A stretch of 64,000 bases of DNA from positions 62,001 to 126,000 of the forward strand of contig CAIVEI010000051.1 in NCBI GenBank assembly GCA_903904835.1, in the 5' to 3' direction. The notes below the pieces were generated by a model. It saw only the letters and a program-made list of their open reading frames with translations, had not been told where the DNA came from and searched no databases. Positions 52,744 to 62,482 of the stretch are shown here, in pieces; positions within the stretch are counted from its first letter, which is position 1; the number at the start of each line of letters is the position of its first letter. The DNA comes from an uncultured Schlesneria sp. GTDB taxonomy: Bacteria > Planctomycetota > Planctomycetia > Planctomycetales > Planctomycetaceae. The position numbers and the translations under genes are program-made.

Positions 52744-53865
52744 ATGACGCAGATTGTCGAAATTCGCAATAGTAACGATCCGCGCGATGCAATCCATCGC
52801 GCGTGTCATCGACTGGCGGAAGGCGATCTTGTTGCATTTCCTACGGAAACGGTTTATCTGGTCGTTGCCAATCCATTAAGTTCGCACGGAATCGAAAAAC
52901 TGGTTGCACTTCAGCCGGAAGGTCGGCGAACCCTCTTGTTGAAGTCGTGCTTTGAACTCTGGGATTACGCACCCAAACTGCCGAATTTTGCCGACAAACT
53001 CTCTCGTCGAGGTTGGCCGGGGCCGCTGACGATTGCGATGAATCGCTCGTTGATTAAGGGGGTCTTTGATGACTTCGATGAAAACGTACAGAAAGCGTTA
53101 ACTGGCAGTGACGGTACGGTCCGCTTTCGATCGCCGGCTCAACCGCTCCTCTTGGAAACATTGAAATTGTGCCCAGCGCCGTTAATCGCGTGTGCGGAGT
53201 TCTCATCTGGGGAAATGATGCCGCGCAGCGCGGCAGAGGTTGCTTCACGTTTTGGCGATCAACTGACAATGATCTTCGACGACGGACCATGTCGTTATGG
53301 AGAGCCGTCGACGGTGGTCAAAGTTGATTCGGATCGTTGGCAAGTCGCTCAGCCAGGTGTCGTTTCCGAGTGCACTCTGAAAAGATTATGCGGTGAGGTT
53401 TACCTCTTCATTTGTACTGGAAACACGTGCCGTAGCCCTATGGCGGAAGCCTTATTTCGAAGATTGCTTGCTAACCGACTGAATTGTCACGACGAAGAAT
53501 TAATGGATCGAGGGTTTAATGTCGTTTCTGCCGGTGTGTCAGCCGGAAACGGTGCGCCAGCGAGCCGGGAAGCTGTTAATGCGCTTGCACAGGACGGGAT
53601 TGACCTTCGAAATCACGAAAGCCAACCATTGACGGAACGGCTTCTGCTACACGCGGATCATGTTTTGACAATGACTCGCGGACATCGACAGTCGATCTTG
53701 AATGCGTATCCCGATTTGGTAAGTCGTGTCAGCCTATTGTCTTCAGATCACATCGATATTTCTGATCCATACGGAGGAGGTCCTTCCGAGTATGCCGAAT
53801 GCAAGGATGCCATCGCACAAAACCTTAAAACTTTGATATCCCAACTTATTCCTGCTAACTCGTAA
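52744..53865 (+). CDS. Fusion: YrdC/Sua5-like domain plus low-molecular-weight tyrosine phosphatase
   Basis: 373-residue two-domain protein. Residues 15-200 resemble YrdC/Sua5, the threonylcarbamoyl-AMP synthase of tRNA modification: LAEGDLVAFPTETVY, RGWPGPLTIAMNR and TVRFRSPAQPLL. The K-x-R motif is broken (ALQPEGRRTLLL) and the S-A-N loop reads CAEFSSG, so this half may not make t6A. Residues 215-370 form a LMW protein tyrosine phosphatase with C-x5-R as FICTGNTCRSPMAEALF and the acid loop HIDISDPYGGG. The two domains join without a linker. It is divergent from murC and ahead of rpiB. Confidence 0.9.
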   Translation: MTQIVEIRNSNDPRDAIHRACHRLAEGDLVAFPTETVYLVVANPLSSHGIEKLVALQPEGRRTLLLKSCFELWDYAPKLPNFADKLSRRGWPGPLTIAMNRSLIKGVFDDFDENVQKALTGSDGTVRFRSPAQPLLLETLKLCPAPLIACAEFSSGEMMPRSAAEVASRFGDQLTMIFDDGPCRYGEPSTVVKVDSDRWQVAQPGVVSECTLKRLCGEVYLFICTGNTCRSPMAEALFRRLLANRLNCHDEELMDRGFNVVSAGVSAGNGAPASREAVNALAQDGIDLRNHESQPLTERLLLHADHVLTMTRGHRQSILNAYPDLVSRVSLLSSDHIDISDPYGGGPSEYAECKDAIAQNLKTLISQLIPANS

Positions 53866-53952
53866 GCTCTTCGAGTTGAGGGATTTTTGTTACAATTCGC
53901 ACCACCCAATTGATTTACTTCACGACCCATTAAGAGATTTGAGTCGCCTTAT

Positions 53953-54429
53953 ATGAAAATTGTTGTCGCCAGTGATCATCGCGGCTTTCAGGTGAAGGGT
54001 CGAATTCTCGCCCAAGCCGCCGAACTCGGCCATGAAACAATTGATATGGGGCCAATGAACGCGGAAATTGTCGATTATCCGGACTTCGGGGCTAAAGGGG
54101 CTCGCTCTGTTTCCGAAGGAAAGGCGGATCGAGCAATTCTGATTTGCGGAAGCGGAATTGGGATGAGTATCGTCGCCAATAAGTTTCCCGGCGTTCGGGC
54201 CGCGCTTTGCCACGATGAATTAACGGCGGAAATGAGTCGACGCCACAACGATGCCAACGTGCTTTGCCTTTCTGCTGACCTTCTGGGAGAACGACTTACG
54301 TCACGGATGATCGAAATCTGGCTCGGAACATCTTTCGAGGGTGGTCGCCACGCACGTCGAATTGGTAAGATCGCCGATATGGAACATCAGGTGGAATGCC
54401 ACCCGACCGACTGCGCCACTTGCGAATGA
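53953..54429 (+). CDS. rpiB: Ribose-5-phosphate isomerase B
   Basis: 158-residue RpiB/LacA-type isomerase that interconverts ribose- and ribulose-5-phosphate. Marks are IVVASDHRGFQVKG at the start, DYPDFGAKGARSVSEGKADRAILICGSGIGMSIVANK with the catalytic Cys near residue 71, and RAALCHDELTAEMSRRHNDANVLCL. A ~20-residue Cys/His-containing tail (HQVECHPTDCATCE) is added. It follows the YrdC fusion and precedes gcvH on the same strand. Confidence 0.96.
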   Translation: MKIVVASDHRGFQVKGRILAQAAELGHETIDMGPMNAEIVDYPDFGAKGARSVSEGKADRAILICGSGIGMSIVANKFPGVRAALCHDELTAEMSRRHNDANVLCLSADLLGERLTSRMIEIWLGTSFEGGRHARRIGKIADMEHQVECHPTDCATCE

Positions 54430-54558
54430 TCTTGTCAGCGGAACCGAATTCAAAAGGTCCTGCAGTCGATCCCGCAGTTGTTGGTTTTAAATCGGTGACT
54501 ACCATGCCTTCAACATCTATCTAACTGAAGTCAAAACCGCGAACGGAGTCGTCTTCCA

Positions 54559-54978
54559 ATGGGTCCCGACCAACTCAAATACTCGAAAACTCACGAATGG
54601 GTGGCCATCGAAGGAAATATCGCAACAATCGGGATCACCGATTTTGCTGTCCATTTGCTGACCGACCTCGTGTTTGCCGAACTTCCCGCTGTTGGGCAAA
54701 AGTTAGTTCAAGGTCAGCCGTTCGGAGAAGTGGAAAGCGTCAAAGCAGTTAGCGATCTGTATGCCCCGGTCAGCGGCGAAGTCATTGAAAAAAACGATCG
54801 ACTGACGGAACGCCGCGGCCCCGATGGAAAAACAATCCCGGCAGAGCTGGAACTGCTCACAACCAGCCCATTCGCCGATGGCTGGATGATCAAAGCCAAA
54901 GTTTCGAATCCTGCTGAGCTGGCGAACTTGCTCGATCAATCACAATACAAGTCTCATTGCGAAGCCTCGGATCACTAA
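54559..54978 (+). CDS. gcvH: Glycine cleavage system H protein
   Basis: 139-residue lipoyl carrier protein of the glycine cleavage system. It has LKYSKTHEWVAIEG near the start and the lipoylated Lys in FGEVESVKAVSDLYAPVSGEV near residue 63. Four extra residues in ERRGPDGKTIP form a small loop. It stands 82 bases before gcvPA on the same strand. No glycine riboswitch could be recognised upstream, and gcvT is absent. Confidence 0.96.
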   Translation: MGPDQLKYSKTHEWVAIEGNIATIGITDFAVHLLTDLVFAELPAVGQKLVQGQPFGEVESVKAVSDLYAPVSGEVIEKNDRLTERRGPDGKTIPAELELLTTSPFADGWMIKAKVSNPAELANLLDQSQYKSHCEASDH

Positions 54979-55060
54979 CCCTCAAGATCGAATATTTTCG
55001 CGGCAAGAATGAGAATCGATCGGCCGGAAAAAGCCCTTCGTTCTGACAAAGGATTCTCAA

Positions 55061-56422
55061 GTGGCCTATTTGTTTTGTACGCCCGATGAACAGCAGCAGA
55101 TGCTTGAGCGCATCGGGGTTGATTCACTTCAGACGCTGATCGACGAGATCCCTAAAGAGCTTCAACTCAATCGCCCACTGGATCTTCCGGTGGCGCTGAC
55201 TGAGCTTGAGCTTGAACAGCACTTAAGGGAATTGGCATCAAATAACATTGGCGCGTCAGCGCGCGCCTGCTTTATGGGAGGTGGGGCGTACGATCACTAT
55301 ATTCCCAGTGTTGTCGATGAAGTGACGTCACGCGGCGAGTTCTATACTGCGTACACCCCCTACCAGGCGGAAGCCAGCCAAGGGACGCTTCAAGCGTTTT
55401 TTGAATTTCAATCAATGATCGCCGAACTCACTGGTCTGGATGTCGCCAATTCAAGTCTTTACGAAGGTGGAAGCGGAGTCGCAGAAGCCACCCTGATGGC
55501 CATGCGTTGTACCGATCGAGTTGGTCGGGTCGTGTGCCTGGGTTCGGTCAATCCTGAATATGTCGCAACACTAAAAACCTATCTGACAAACAAGACGACA
55601 AAACTTGAGGTGGTTCCCACGTCAACGGGTACTTGCGATGTTGCCGCATTGGAGAAGCTTGCCGACGACCAGACGGCCTGCATTATCGTCCAGCAGCCGA
55701 ATTTCTTTGGGTGTCTTGAGGACGTCGAAGCCATCGGCAAACTGGCACGTCAATCGGGGGCACTGCTGGTCGTCAGCTTTGATCCGCTGAGCTTGGGGAT
55801 TCTCAAGCGTCCTGGGGATCTTGGGGCGGACATAGCAGTCGCAGAAGGACAGTCTCTCGGTACACCGCTGCAGTTCGGCGGGCCGTACCTGGGTCTTCTT
55901 GCTTGTCGCCAGCAGTATGTCCGAAAGATGCCGGGTAGGCTGATTGGTCAGACCGTAGACCGAAATGGCAAACGCTGCTTTTTTCTAAATTTGCAGGCGC
56001 GTGAACAACATATTCGCCGTGCAGGTGCCATGAGCAACATCTGCACGAATCAGGGATTGATGGCGCTGCGAGCAACAGTCTATTTGTCGCTGCTCGGTCC
56101 GCAGGGACTGAAAGAAGTTGCCAATTTGAGTTGTCGTAAAGCGCACTATGCGGCTGATCGGCTGAAGGTGATCGACGGTTGCGAATTGTCGTTTGCGCAG
56201 CCATTCTTCAAAGAGTTCGTGTTGAAGTATCGCTACGGTGCTGATGTGGCGATTCGGCGGGCTGCTGCGGCCAATATTGATATCGGGCCTGCCCTCAATC
56301 ATTTCCCCGGGTTGGATTGGCTCTCACAGGAAGACCGGGATCAAAGCGTCCTGGTTGCAGTCACGGAATCGCGGACAAAAGACGAAATTGATCGTTTGGT
56401 TAGCGCGTTGGCAGCGAGCTGA
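55061..56422 (+). CDS. gcvPA: Glycine dehydrogenase (decarboxylating) subunit 1
   Basis: 453-residue N-terminal-type subunit of the split P-protein. Marks are FLCTPDEQQQMLERIG at the start, FMGGGAYDHYIPSVVDE near residue 72, YTPYQAEASQGTLQAFFEFQSMIAELTGLDVANSSLYEGG, and QFGGPYLGLLACRQQ. The PLP lysine lies on the partner subunit GcvPB, whose gene does not follow; the next gene is convergent. The start is GTG at 55061 after a GGATTCTCAA leader. Together with gcvH it implies a glycine cleavage system completed elsewhere in the genome. Confidence 0.95.
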   Translation: MAYLFCTPDEQQQMLERIGVDSLQTLIDEIPKELQLNRPLDLPVALTELELEQHLRELASNNIGASARACFMGGGAYDHYIPSVVDEVTSRGEFYTAYTPYQAEASQGTLQAFFEFQSMIAELTGLDVANSSLYEGGSGVAEATLMAMRCTDRVGRVVCLGSVNPEYVATLKTYLTNKTTKLEVVPTSTGTCDVAALEKLADDQTACIIVQQPNFFGCLEDVEAIGKLARQSGALLVVSFDPLSLGILKRPGDLGADIAVAEGQSLGTPLQFGGPYLGLLACRQQYVRKMPGRLIGQTVDRNGKRCFFLNLQAREQHIRRAGAMSNICTNQGLMALRATVYLSLLGPQGLKEVANLSCRKAHYAADRLKVIDGCELSFAQPFFKEFVLKYRYGADVAIRRAAAANIDIGPALNHFPGLDWLSQEDRDQSVLVAVTESRTKDEIDRLVSALAAS

Positions 56423-56434
56423 ATTTGCAGCTCA

Positions 56435-58006
56435 TCATAAATCAAAACGGATTCCTTGAGCGAGCGGCAATTCTTTGGAATAGTTGATCGTGTTTGTGGT
56501 TCGCCGCATGTACGCCTTCCAACTGTCCGATCCCGATTCGCGTCCTCCTCCCGTCCCCTTTTCTCCACCGAAAGCGCCACCAATTTCTGCTCCGCTGGGG
56601 CCGACGTTCACATTGACAATTCCGCAATCCGATCCGGCGGCTGAACAGAATCGTTCAGCATCGCTCATGTCGCTCGTCATGATCGACGATGCCAGTCCTT
56701 GAGGCACGTCATTGTGGATCGCGATCGCTTCTTCGAATGTCTTGTAACTTTGAACGTACAATATCGGAGCAAACGTTTCGTCCCGCACGACGCTTTGCTG
56801 AGGCATTGTCGACGGGGTCGCCGAATCGGAATTGAATGCAGAAAAATCGACAATCGCAGGCCGGACGTAAAATCCTCCATCAGGAACACCTTTATTGAAA
56901 CGCTGACCACCATGGACGATCCCACCTTCCGCCACGGCTCTCTTCAATGCACCGTCCATCGCTTTCCATGCCGCCTCGTCGATCAAGGGACCAATCAAAG
57001 TCCGCGATTCTGTTGGATTGCCAATCGGAAGCCGCTCATAGATCGGGATCAGCCTGTTGATGACTTCTTTCACCAGACTTTCGTGAACAATCAATCGTCG
57101 AAGAGTTGTGCAACGTTGTCCGCATGTACCAACAGCCGAGAACACGATCGCTCGAATAGTTAATTCGAGATCTGCGGACGGAGTCACGATCATCCCGTTA
57201 TTGCCACCCAGCTCCAGCAGCGATCGTCCCAGTCTCGAAGCGACACGCTGAGCAACAGAGCGACCCATAGCGGTCGATCCTGTCGCGGAAACAAGCGGTA
57301 CAGCCGGGGCTTCAGACAAGCTCTCGCCAACGTCTTTCAGCCCGATGATCACTGACGACACTGCCTTGGGAATCTCGGGCATTTCGCGGAGCACAGATGC
57401 GACGACCGCCTGGCAGGCCAAGGCGCACAGCGGCGTTTTTTCGGACGGTTTCCAGATGACTGGGTCACCACAGACCCAGGCCAATGCGGCGTTCCAGGCC
57501 CAAACCGCCATTGGAAAATTAAAGGCAGTGATGACTCCAACGGTTCCCAGCGGATGCCACTGTTCTGCCAGTCGATGGAAGGGCCGTTCGCTGGCAATTG
57601 TCAGGCCGTGAAGCTGACGACTGAGTCCAACCGCAAAATCGCAAATGTCGATGACTTCCTGAACTTCACCTAAAGCTTCCTGGGTGATCTTACCTGCTTC
57701 CCATGAGATGATGGCAGCAAGGTCTGATTTCAATTCCCGAAATCGATTTCCAACGCGCCTGACAAACTCGCCTCGTTTCGGGGCAGGCATGACACGCCAG
57801 TTGATGAAGCATTCGCTAGCGGAAGAGATGACCTGGCTCACGTCATGTGCCGAGGCAGACACCATTGTCGCCAGGCGCGCTCCGTCGATTGGTGATCGAC
57901 TGTGCAATGTGATACCGGAGCCGGGACGTTCCTGATCGCCGATCCAAACGGCGTGCAACTCATTCCGGAGGCCGATTCGCGCTAAGATCGTTTGAACTGA
58001 GTCCAT
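56435..58006 (-). CDS. ALDH7-family aldehyde dehydrogenase
   Basis: 523-residue NAD-dependent aldehyde dehydrogenase most like the ALDH7 group (alpha-aminoadipic semialdehyde / piperideine-6-carboxylate dehydrogenase). Marks are HPLGTVGVITAFNFPMAVWAWN near residue 160, ATGSTAMGRSVAQRVA, the catalytic Glu in LLELGGNNGMIV and Cys in GTCGQRCTTLRRLI, and DETFAPILYV. Lysine catabolism is the likely pathway. No neighbouring lysine genes exist to confirm it. It converges with gcvPA, 12 bases apart. Confidence 0.92.
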   Translation of the reverse strand: MDSVQTILARIGLRNELHAVWIGDQERPGSGITLHSRSPIDGARLATMVSASAHDVSQVISSASECFINWRVMPAPKRGEFVRRVGNRFRELKSDLAAIISWEAGKITQEALGEVQEVIDICDFAVGLSRQLHGLTIASERPFHRLAEQWHPLGTVGVITAFNFPMAVWAWNAALAWVCGDPVIWKPSEKTPLCALACQAVVASVLREMPEIPKAVSSVIIGLKDVGESLSEAPAVPLVSATGSTAMGRSVAQRVASRLGRSLLELGGNNGMIVTPSADLELTIRAIVFSAVGTCGQRCTTLRRLIVHESLVKEVINRLIPIYERLPIGNPTESRTLIGPLIDEAAWKAMDGALKRAVAEGGIVHGGQRFNKGVPDGGFYVRPAIVDFSAFNSDSATPSTMPQQSVVRDETFAPILYVQSYKTFEEAIAIHNDVPQGLASSIMTSDMSDAERFCSAAGSDCGIVNVNVGPSGAEIGGAFGGEKGTGGGRESGSDSWKAYMRRTTNTINYSKELPLAQGIRFDL

Positions 58007-58050
58007 TCTCGAGTACTCCGAGGCTGTCGCCTTCTTGCCGACTAAAATGT

Positions 58051-58085
58051 CAGAACCCCTCTCGTATCATACGAGAGGGGTTCTG
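58051..58085 (-). terminator. Hairpin terminator after the glutathione peroxidase gene
   Basis: A perfect 17-bp stem (CAGAACCCCTCTCGTAT and its complement) with a one-base loop lies ~65 bases after the stop on the minus strand and is followed by ACATTTTAG. Weak T-tract, very stable stem. Confidence 0.8.
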
Positions 58086-58149
58086 AAGTGTTTAGTCTGG
58101 AATCAAGCTCAAGCTCGAGTTTCCAAAATCGCATCTCTTTCGGCCAGGA

Positions 58150-58713
58150 TCACTTCGCTGATTTTGCGAGCTCTGCTTCGATCACTTTGACGACTTCAGG
58201 CGCATCTGGCTTTGTCGCAGTGGGGAATCGGGCGACAACTTCGCCGTTGCGTCCGATGACGAACTTTTCGAAGTTCCACTTAATCGGACCATCTTTTGCC
58301 GTCAACTGCTTGTAGATCGGAGCGGCCTTTTCGCCATTCACATCAATTTTGGTAAAAAGATCAAACGAGACATCGTATTTTGTTTTGCAGAATTTGACGA
58401 TCTCTTCTTCGCTGCCCGGTTCCTGACCACCGAATTGATTGCAAGGAAAACCGACGACTTCCAGACCCTTTTCGTGATACGTGTCCTGCAAACCTTCAAG
58501 TTGTTTATACTGAGGTGTCGCTCCGCATTGGCTGGCAACGTTCACCACGAGCAGAACTTTTCCCTTGTACTTTTCGGCAAGATTCACTTCTTTGCCGTCA
58601 ATCGCCTTCATCTTGTGATCGAGCACTTTGGAACTCTTTTCTTGAGCAACAGCCGACACCGAAGCCATGGCGACAACGACACCAGCAAACAAGGACGCAG
58701 CGAACAGTCTCAT
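58150..58713 (-). CDS. Exported glutathione-peroxidase-family thiol peroxidase
   Basis: 187-residue GPx/BsaA-family peroxidase with an N-terminal signal peptide (residues 1-24, LFAASLFAGVVVAMASVSAVAQE). The active Cys is in VNVASQCGATPQYK near residue 65, with PCNQFGGQEPGSEEEI and the KWNFEKFVIGRNGEV Trp-Asn site. It has Cys, not selenocysteine, and a second Cys in KFCKTKYDV for thioredoxin-type recycling. The ATG at 58713 is chosen so that the signal is N-terminal. Acts on peroxides in the periplasm. Confidence 0.93.
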   Translation of the reverse strand: MRLFAASLFAGVVVAMASVSAVAQEKSSKVLDHKMKAIDGKEVNLAEKYKGKVLLVVNVASQCGATPQYKQLEGLQDTYHEKGLEVVGFPCNQFGGQEPGSEEEIVKFCKTKYDVSFDLFTKIDVNGEKAAPIYKQLTAKDGPIKWNFEKFVIGRNGEVVARFPTATKPDAPEVVKVIEAELAKSAK

Positions 58714-58847
58714 TGGAGCAACTCCACGCGGGACGGATGACGCAAACGAGCCGACGGCCGCCACAGGCCGCAAATTTGGTAAACTCGTTACGCACGACAC
58801 TACTCTGTAGTGTAGCCGTCACGCGAAGGATGACCAGCGATCGCCTT

Positions 58848-59123
58848 TCATGCGGATTCTTCTTGTTGTGGAATCACAGCAAGTCGCGGTCGATCTGCGG
58901 GTTCGGTCATCCACGGCGAAATTCGAGCTTCCAGCAAATCGATCCGGTTTCGCAACTGTTCGCACTGAGACAACCATTTTTCCTGACCGACTGCAAACAA
59001 ACGATGCAGTCGTGATTCCTGCTCAAGATGAGCCACGAGATTTTGCTTCATGCGCTTGATCGCTTGATCGATCAGGCGAATCTTCGAAAACGAGGGACCC
59101 TGGGATTCGGTCGGAACGAACAT
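58848..59123 (-). CDS. Hypothetical coiled-coil protein
   Basis: 91-residue protein, not recognised. It is predominantly helical with a likely coiled coil (about residues 20-70, heptad-like Leu/Ile spacing) and no membrane segment. The C-terminus is Pro- and Glu-rich. It stands alone between glutathione peroxidase and rfbD on the same strand. Coding status is plausible but not certain. Confidence 0.5.
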   Translation of the reverse strand: MFVPTESQGPSFSKIRLIDQAIKRMKQNLVAHLEQESRLHRLFAVGQEKWLSQCEQLRNRIDLLEARISPWMTEPADRPRLAVIPQQEESA

Positions 59124-59337
59124 CGGCTAACGCTCCCGGTTGGTTGATCAGAAAGTGAGTACATTTCAAGATGCCCACTGCCATCGACGTTAACGGGTGC
59201 GAAGCTTGAATCACATAGGCAAGATCTGCCGCGTGCGAAGACTTTGCGCAGCTTGTTCCGAACATTCCGTTCAGCCTGACTGACTGCTTTATTCAACACG
59301 ACCCTACGGAATAAACCAGTCTTTATCAATCCGAAGT

Positions 59338-60192
59338 CTATTGATTGCGTTCGGTCAGATAACGGCCCAAGGCCTCCTGCCAGGAGGGCATTTTCCAACC
59401 AAGAACTCGTTCTAACTTGGAACAATCCAGCACGCTATAGCTTGGACGACGGGCTCTCGCCCCGTATTCCGCTGTCGTAATCGAGCTGACCGTGGCCCGG
59501 AGGCTGGCGATTTTCATGATTTCCGAGGCAAATTCGAACCAGGAACAGCTACCTGAATTTGTCGCGTGATAGAGGCCATATTCATCGGTCTTGACGAGAT
59601 CGAGAATGGCCGACGCGAGATTCGCCGTGGAAGTTGGGGTACACCTTTGATCCCCGACAACTCGTAATTCCGGTCGTTCACGCCCCAGTCGCAGCATCGT
59701 TTCGACGAAGTTTCCTTTCCCGTGCATCGCATTTCGACCGTATAGTCCACACGTTCTTACCACGAAATGTCGTGGGCAATGTGCTCGAACAAGTTGCTCT
59801 CCCGAGTATTTGCTTAAGGCATACGTACTGATCGGAAGGGGTTCGTCTTGTTCTGTCCAGGGGGTCTTGCCCGTCCGACCGTCGTAAACGTAATCGGTAC
59901 CAACATGGACCAGTTTCAAGTCGTGTTCCCGGCAATAGTCGGCAAGCAGTCCGGGCCCGCGACGATTCGTCATCATCGCCGCATCTCGCTCGGATTCGGC
60001 CTTGTCGACAAAATTGTAAGCCGCGCAGTTGATGACGGCATTCGGCCGCTCTCGATCAAGGGCAGTCGCGACACTTGTTGCGTCTGAAATATCGATCTCG
60101 CTGTGCCCAAGGGGAATCGCTTGCGCTCCCAAACGAGCAACAAGATCACTACCCAATTGCCCCTTCGCGCCGATGACGGCCACTCGCATCAT
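59338..60192 (-). CDS. rfbD: dTDP-4-dehydrorhamnose reductase
   Basis: 284-residue short-chain-type reductase (RmlD), last step of dTDP-L-rhamnose synthesis. It has RVAVIGAKGQLGSDLVARLG, VINCAAYNFVDKAESERDAAMMTN, the catalytic Thr-Tyr-Lys in HVGTDYVYDGRTGKTPWTE and YALSKYSGEQLV. AGGAG lies 9 bases before the ATG at 60192 and decides the start. rmlA, rmlB and rmlC are not adjacent, so the pathway is scattered or the enzyme serves another nucleotide sugar. Confidence 0.93.
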   Translation of the reverse strand: MMRVAVIGAKGQLGSDLVARLGAQAIPLGHSEIDISDATSVATALDRERPNAVINCAAYNFVDKAESERDAAMMTNRRGPGLLADYCREHDLKLVHVGTDYVYDGRTGKTPWTEQDEPLPISTYALSKYSGEQLVRAHCPRHFVVRTCGLYGRNAMHGKGNFVETMLRLGRERPELRVVGDQRCTPTSTANLASAILDLVKTDEYGLYHATNSGSCSWFEFASEIMKIASLRATVSSITTAEYGARARRPSYSVLDCSKLERVLGWKMPSWQEALGRYLTERNQ

Positions 60193-60298
60193 TTTGTTCA
60201 ACTCCTGTCAAAAAACTCTGTAAAATTCGGAAGCCATCAAAAACAAGACAGAAAAAGAACACACAGACAAGACCGGAATTTCGTCTTTGACGTCAGGT

Positions 60299-61378
<1,080 letters not shown>

Positions 61379-62140
61379 TTATCGCGACAGCCATCCACCG
61401 TCAATCGCGACGGTACTTCCATGCATATAGTTCGATGCATCGGACGCGAGAAAAACACAAAGTCCTGCAAGCTCGTCCGGTTGTCCCCACCGACCGACGG
61501 GAATTCGATCCAGGATTTGTGGACCACGGACGGGATCGTCTTGAAGTACGTGTGACATTGACGTTTCAAAGTAGCCAGGACAGATGCAGTTGACGTTGAT
61601 TCCTTGTCGTCCCCAGGAGTTGGCCAGGGATTTCGTCAGTCCAGCCAAACCATGTTTGGCTGCGGCATATGCCGGAATATTGAGCCCTCCTTCAAACGTC
61701 ATTACCGACCCGATATTAATAATCTTTCCTCGGCCTCGAACCAGCATGTGTTGAGCGGCTTGCTGAGACAGGTCGAACGACGCATGAAGATGCACCTCAA
61801 ACAATTGATGCCATTCAGAGAGTGGATATTCTTCTGGCGGATGCCGGTGCGAGATTCCCGCATTGTTGACGAGAATATCCAGCCGCCCTGCCCGAGCAAC
61901 AATTCGATCCACCAATCCGATTCGGTCTGCTGGTTGGCCAAGATCGGCGGAAAAGCCCCAGAACTGACGACCTGATGCGCGAACCAGTTGTTCAAGTTCG
62001 GCCCAGTCACCCGTGCGACTGATACCGACAACGTCAGCACCCGCTTCCGCAAGCCCGACCGCCATTGCCTGACCAAGCCCCCGGCTGGCTCCCGTCACCA
62101 GCGCGACGCGACCATCAAGTTTAAATAAATCGAGGATCAT
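61379..62140 (-). CDS. KduD-like short-chain dehydrogenase
   Basis: 253-residue SDR similar to 2-deoxy-D-gluconate 3-dehydrogenase (KduD). It begins MILDLFKLDGRVALVTGASRG, has the NAD loop, ILVNNAGISHRHPPEEY, the catalytic Tyr-x3-Lys in IPAYAAAKHGLAGLTKSLA, and ICPGYFETSM. The start and length agree with KduD. It would act in pectin or uronate breakdown, where UxuA (35197) is also used. Substrate assignment is by similarity only. Confidence 0.88.
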   Translation of the reverse strand: MILDLFKLDGRVALVTGASRGLGQAMAVGLAEAGADVVGISRTGDWAELEQLVRASGRQFWGFSADLGQPADRIGLVDRIVARAGRLDILVNNAGISHRHPPEEYPLSEWHQLFEVHLHASFDLSQQAAQHMLVRGRGKIINIGSVMTFEGGLNIPAYAAAKHGLAGLTKSLANSWGRQGINVNCICPGYFETSMSHVLQDDPVRGPQILDRIPVGRWGQPDELAGLCVFLASDASNYMHGSTVAIDGGWLSR

Positions 62141-62482
62141 CTTGGTTCTGTGACCTTGTTGCTAATTCTGTTGCAAGACATTCAACGTTCGGCGCTGCCT
62201 ATGTTTTTCGGGCGACCGCGTGTTGGCTTCCACTGCAATTCTTGACTTTACCGATTTTTCTGTTTGCTTCGCCAAAGGTGAATTCGATGCAGTCGTTGTG
62301 ATCCGCAGGATAAGCACGCCGCGCAGGTTTGCCCAGTCAGCCCCAATACTCCGGCGAGGTGCCCGATCAGAGGCATGACCGGCCTGTTCCCTGCCGATGT
62401 CAACAGTGTGGTTTTCATCTTCATCTCGTGACGGTACATTGTAATGGCAATTTGGCACTGGGGTCGGAAAAGGGAATCTCGA
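62141..62482. other. Divergent intergenic region
   Basis: About 340 bases between the SDR gene (minus) and the DUF1501 gene (plus). Short frames are shadows. AGGGA lies 8 bases before the ATG at 62483. No promoter is clear enough to place. Confidence 0.5.

Noticed and set aside
52477-52809. A 110-codon minus-strand frame upstream of murC
   Set aside because: It overlaps the 5' end of the YrdC-phosphatase gene on the other strand and shows no family features, although a short real gene cannot be fully excluded.
54430-54558. Possible glycine riboswitch before gcvH
   Set aside because: None of the conserved riboswitch core words or paired arms could be identified; the stretch is short and unstructured by eye.
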